From Campylobacteraceae bacterium (GTDB lineage: Bacteria > Campylobacterota > Campylobacteria > Campylobacterales > Sulfurospirillaceae), in NCBI GenBank assembly GCA_027011025.1, contig JALVAU010000237.1, positions 1 to 8,052 of the forward strand: a DNA stretch of 8,052 nt, in the 5' to 3' direction. Shown in pieces: positions 5,997 to 8,052 of the stretch (the first letter of the stretch is position 1; every line of letters begins with the position of its first letter). Made by a program: the position numbers and the translations under genes. The notes under the pieces are model-generated. The model was not told the origin of the DNA, did not search any database, and worked only from the letters and a program-made list of their open reading frames with translations.

Positions 5997-7000
5997 TAGC
6001 ACTTACAGGGGGAGGAACAGGGGGGCATCTATCTATAATTCGAGCTTTAAAAAATGCCCTAAATCAAAAAGGCATCAAACCTGTATTTATAGGCTCCAAT
6101 AAAGGGCAAGACAAAAGCTGGTTTGAAAATGATGACGGATTTAGTCGGAAATATTTTTTAAATTCACAAGGCGTAGTAAATAAAAGTGGATATAAAAAAT
6201 TCTCGGCTCTTATGGAGATACTCAAATCCTCCTCTACATGTAGAGATATTTTCAAAGACAATAATATAAAAAATCTTATATCTGTTGGTGGATACTCAGC
6301 TGCTCCAGCTTCATTTGCTACTATTGGAAGCAGGGTAAATCTATATATACACGAACAAAATGCAGCCACGGGAAAACTAAACAGATTACTAAAGCCTTTT
6401 GCAAAAGAATTTTTTAGCTCTTATGACAAAAATAGCAAAGTCAAAGACTATCCGGTGGATACCTCTTTTTTTGAATCCAAAAGAGAGATAAATGAGCTTA
6501 AAACTATCATATTTTTAGGCGGTAGTCAGGGCTCTAAAGCCATAAATGATTTGGCATTAAGCTTAGCAAAAGAGTTACACAATAGAGATATCCAAATCAT
6601 ACACCAAACAGGAAAAAATAGTTTTACAAAAATCAAAGAGTTTTATGAAACCAACAATATAGACGCTGATGTTTTTGATTTTTCTTCCACCCTTATAAAT
6701 AAAATCTCAAAAGCAGATTTTGCCATAAGCAGATCAGGAGCAAGTACTCTTTGGGAGCTTTGTGCACTTGGCATACCCTCTTTATTTATTCCCTATCCAT
6801 ATGCCGCAGGAGATCACCAATACTTTAATGCCAAAAGTCTTGCTGATAAAAATCTAGCTCTATTAAAAAAAGAGGGTGAGATATGTCAAAAAGATATATT
6901 AGACGAGATAACAAAACTAAATCTAGGAGCAATATCTAAACAATTAAAAGATGAGATTTCTCCAAATGGTGCAAAAAAAATCATAGAAAATATCATCTAA
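5993..7000 (+). CDS. murG: UDP-GlcNAc:lipid I N-acetylglucosaminyltransferase MurG
   Basis: Transfers GlcNAc from UDP-GlcNAc to lipid I, giving lipid II on the inner face of the cytoplasmic membrane; it is the step before FtsW. The 335 residues form a GT-B fold. The N-domain has the glycine-rich loop GGGTGGH (6-12), VGGYSAAP (98-105) and IHEQNAATG (119-127). The C-domain has GGSQGS (176-181), HQTG (204-207) and SRSGASTLWE (246-255), whose E255 corresponds to the glutamate that holds the donor ribose in E. coli MurG, then GDHQYFNA (273-280). It is slightly shorter than E. coli MurG (355). The start is fixed by the glycine loop near the N-terminus and by AAAAGAG seven bases upstream. It overlaps the preceding 35-codon ORF by ATGA, and its 3' end overlaps the convergent ClC gene by 8 bases. 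Confidence 0.96.
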   Translation: MIALTGGGTGGHLSIIRALKNALNQKGIKPVFIGSNKGQDKSWFENDDGFSRKYFLNSQGVVNKSGYKKFSALMEILKSSSTCRDIFKDNNIKNLISVGGYSAAPASFATIGSRVNLYIHEQNAATGKLNRLLKPFAKEFFSSYDKNSKVKDYPVDTSFFESKREINELKTIIFLGGSQGSKAINDLALSLAKELHNRDIQIIHQTGKNSFTKIKEFYETNNIDADVFDFSSTLINKISKADFAISRSGASTLWELCALGIPSLFIPYPYAAGDHQYFNAKSLADKNLALLKKEGEICQKDILDEITKLNLGAISKQLKDEISPNGAKKIIENII

Positions 7001-8052
7001 TTTTATAAACTTTTTGCGTGAATGTAAGCTCTTTTAATAGTTTATTTATATCCAATACTCCTTTATATTCTCCATCTTTTGACACAAACGGTATATGATT
7101 TACATTTAGTATAGACAGAGCTTTAAATATATCCTCTTGTGAATGATTTTCAGTGATATAAAATGGTTTTTTACTCATAATATTTTCGGCTTTTAATTTT
7201 TTTCTATGGAATAGATGCCTTTTTCGTACATCTCTAAGTGAAACAACCCCTACTAGAACACCATCTTTTGCGACAGGCAAATATCTAACATGTTGTTTTT
7301 TAAACACTTTTATTATCTCCTTTATGCTGGTTTTAGGACTAAGGGGCTCAATACTTTCTACAAATTTAGATAAATTACAATTTTTTAGATACTCTCTTAC
7401 GGAATCATTCTCTATATCTATGCCCTTTTGTATCAAACTCCTTTTAAAATATGAACCGGCCTCAAGCTTCGAGAGTATATAAGCTGTGATTGATGATGTT
7501 ATCAGTATAGGTAATAATAACTGATACGAATGTGTTAACTCAGTTATAATCACCGAACTCCTAAGTGGTGCTCTAGAGATTCCTGACAGCATAGCAGCAC
7601 TTCCTATAAGTGCAAATACTTTTGGGTCTATACCGTAGTGCACAAGTTCCCCACCAAACCAATATCCTCCAAAAGCTCCTATAAAAATAGTAGGAGACAT
7701 AAGACCTCCAAATACTCCGCTTCCTATACTTAAAATAACTCCCAATAGTTTTGAAATCATAATCAAAAGCGCATCTTGCCCACTATAATCACCTTCAAAA
7801 ATTCCACTTATATACTCATATCCCACTCCTCTTACTTGTGGAGTTAAGATTATAAGTAAACCCACCACAAAACCAAGTACAACAACAACAAAATGCCAGT
7901 TTTTTCTATACTTTACTCTTAGTATTCTAAATCGTTTTAAAGAAAAAGATAAAACAATAGAAATAACACTAAAAAATAGTGCTCCCAACGGTACATACAG
8001 TAGATATTTATCATCATAAACCAAATGCGGGACATAAAAAGCTGTAAAATCC
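6993..8052 (-). CDS. ClC-family chloride channel/antiporter with C-terminal CBS pair, 5' end missing
   Basis: Membrane protein moving chloride or similar anions, possibly in exchange for protons. The frame is open to the window edge: upstream of the in-frame TTG at 8022-8024 it reads DFTAFYVPH, conserved coding sequence, so that TTG is not the start and the N-terminal half lies outside. In the visible part (numbering from the first full codon), hydrophobic helices fill about 15-195. They include the pore motif region GSGVFGGLMSPTIFIGAFGG (110-129) and SRAPLRSSVIITELTHSYQL (159-178), which is typical of ClC helices N to P. Two cytoplasmic CBS domains follow (about 236-280 and 292-342). These often bind nucleotides and gate transport. 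The gating glutamate of the GREGP motif is outside the window. The pore motif reads GGLMSP where GGxFxP is usual. No functional link to murG is evident. Confidence 0.9.
   Translation of the reverse strand, partial: DFTAFYVPHLVYDDKYLLYVPLGALFFSVISIVLSFSLKRFRILRVKYRKNWHFVVVVLGFVVGLLIILTPQVRGVGYEYISGIFEGDYSGQDALLIMISKLLGVILSIGSGVFGGLMSPTIFIGAFGGYWFGGELVHYGIDPKVFALIGSAAMLSGISRAPLRSSVIITELTHSYQLLLPILITSSITAYILSKLEAGSYFKRSLIQKGIDIENDSVREYLKNCNLSKFVESIEPLSPKTSIKEIIKVFKKQHVRYLPVAKDGVLVGVVSLRDVRKRHLFHRKKLKAENIMSKKPFYITENHSQEDIFKALSILNVNHIPFVSKDGEYKGVLDINKLLKELTFTQKVYKIR

Noticed and set aside
6008..6025. G5 and G6 runs at the start of murG, possible phase-variation tracts
   Set aside because: They encode the conserved GGGTGGH loop and are shorter than the G tracts known to vary in Campylobacter and Helicobacter.
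6064..6369. 101-codon minus-strand open frame opposite murG
   Set aside because: It mirrors the MurG N-domain and shows no domain of its own.
6973..6980. A8 run near the end of murG as a programmed slippage site
   Set aside because: It encodes the two lysines of AKKII near the C-terminus. No stimulatory structure or useful alternative frame follows.
8022..8024. TTG as the start codon of the ClC gene
   Set aside because: The frame continues upstream to the window edge with conserved ClC-like sequence (DFTAFYVPH), so the gene is simply truncated by the window.

Overview
The window is AT-rich, gene-dense DNA with the flagellar and cell-wall gene order typical of Campylobacterota (the Helicobacter, Campylobacter and Sulfurimonas group). 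The strongest clue is the minus-strand run flgB-flgC-fliE-ftsI with a divergent ftsW. From established knowledge, the same block is found as HP1559 to HP1556 beside HP1560 in Helicobacter pylori, and as Cj0528c to Cj0525c in Campylobacter jejuni. The genus cannot be fixed from the sequence alone. A free-living Sulfurimonas-like organism is plausible but is only an inference.

Layout. (1) Bases 1-1616, plus strand: the 3' part of a PLP-dependent DegT-family aminotransferase, overlapping by ATGA a Gfo/Idh/MocA sugar-nucleotide dehydrogenase. The pair best fits GnnB/GnnA, which make UDP-GlcNAc3N for lipid A with amide-linked acyl chains. (2) Bases 1613-4621, minus strand: a flagellar proximal-rod operon, flgB-flgC-fliE, followed 12 bases later by the division transpeptidase gene ftsI. 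A good sigma-54 (RpoN) promoter match lies just upstream of flgB. (3) Bases 4732-7000, plus strand: ftsW, a previously unlisted 35-codon ORF, and murG. They are chained by two ATGA stop/start overlaps, and both overlaps sit in the same perfect 20-base direct repeat. (4) Bases 6993-8052, minus strand: the C-terminal part of a ClC chloride channel or antiporter with two CBS domains, cut by the window edge.

The genes mostly serve the cell envelope. MurG makes lipid II, FtsW polymerises it, FtsI crosslinks it at the septum, and GnnA/GnnB modify the lipid A precursor. The flagellar rod proteins cross the same peptidoglycan layer. Both convergent gene pairs overlap at their 3' ends (4 and 8 bases), so the region is very compact. 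There is no gene-free stretch over 300 bases; the longest is the 110-base divergent promoter region at 4622-4731. I see no RNA gene, CRISPR array, insertion sequence or phage gene.

The least expected item is the ftsW/murG junction. A 104-base segment, bounded by an exact 20-base duplication, encodes a short basic peptide and recreates the ribosome-binding site, stop and start of the junction at both ends. Removing one repeat unit would restore a seamless ftsW-murG ATGA overlap.
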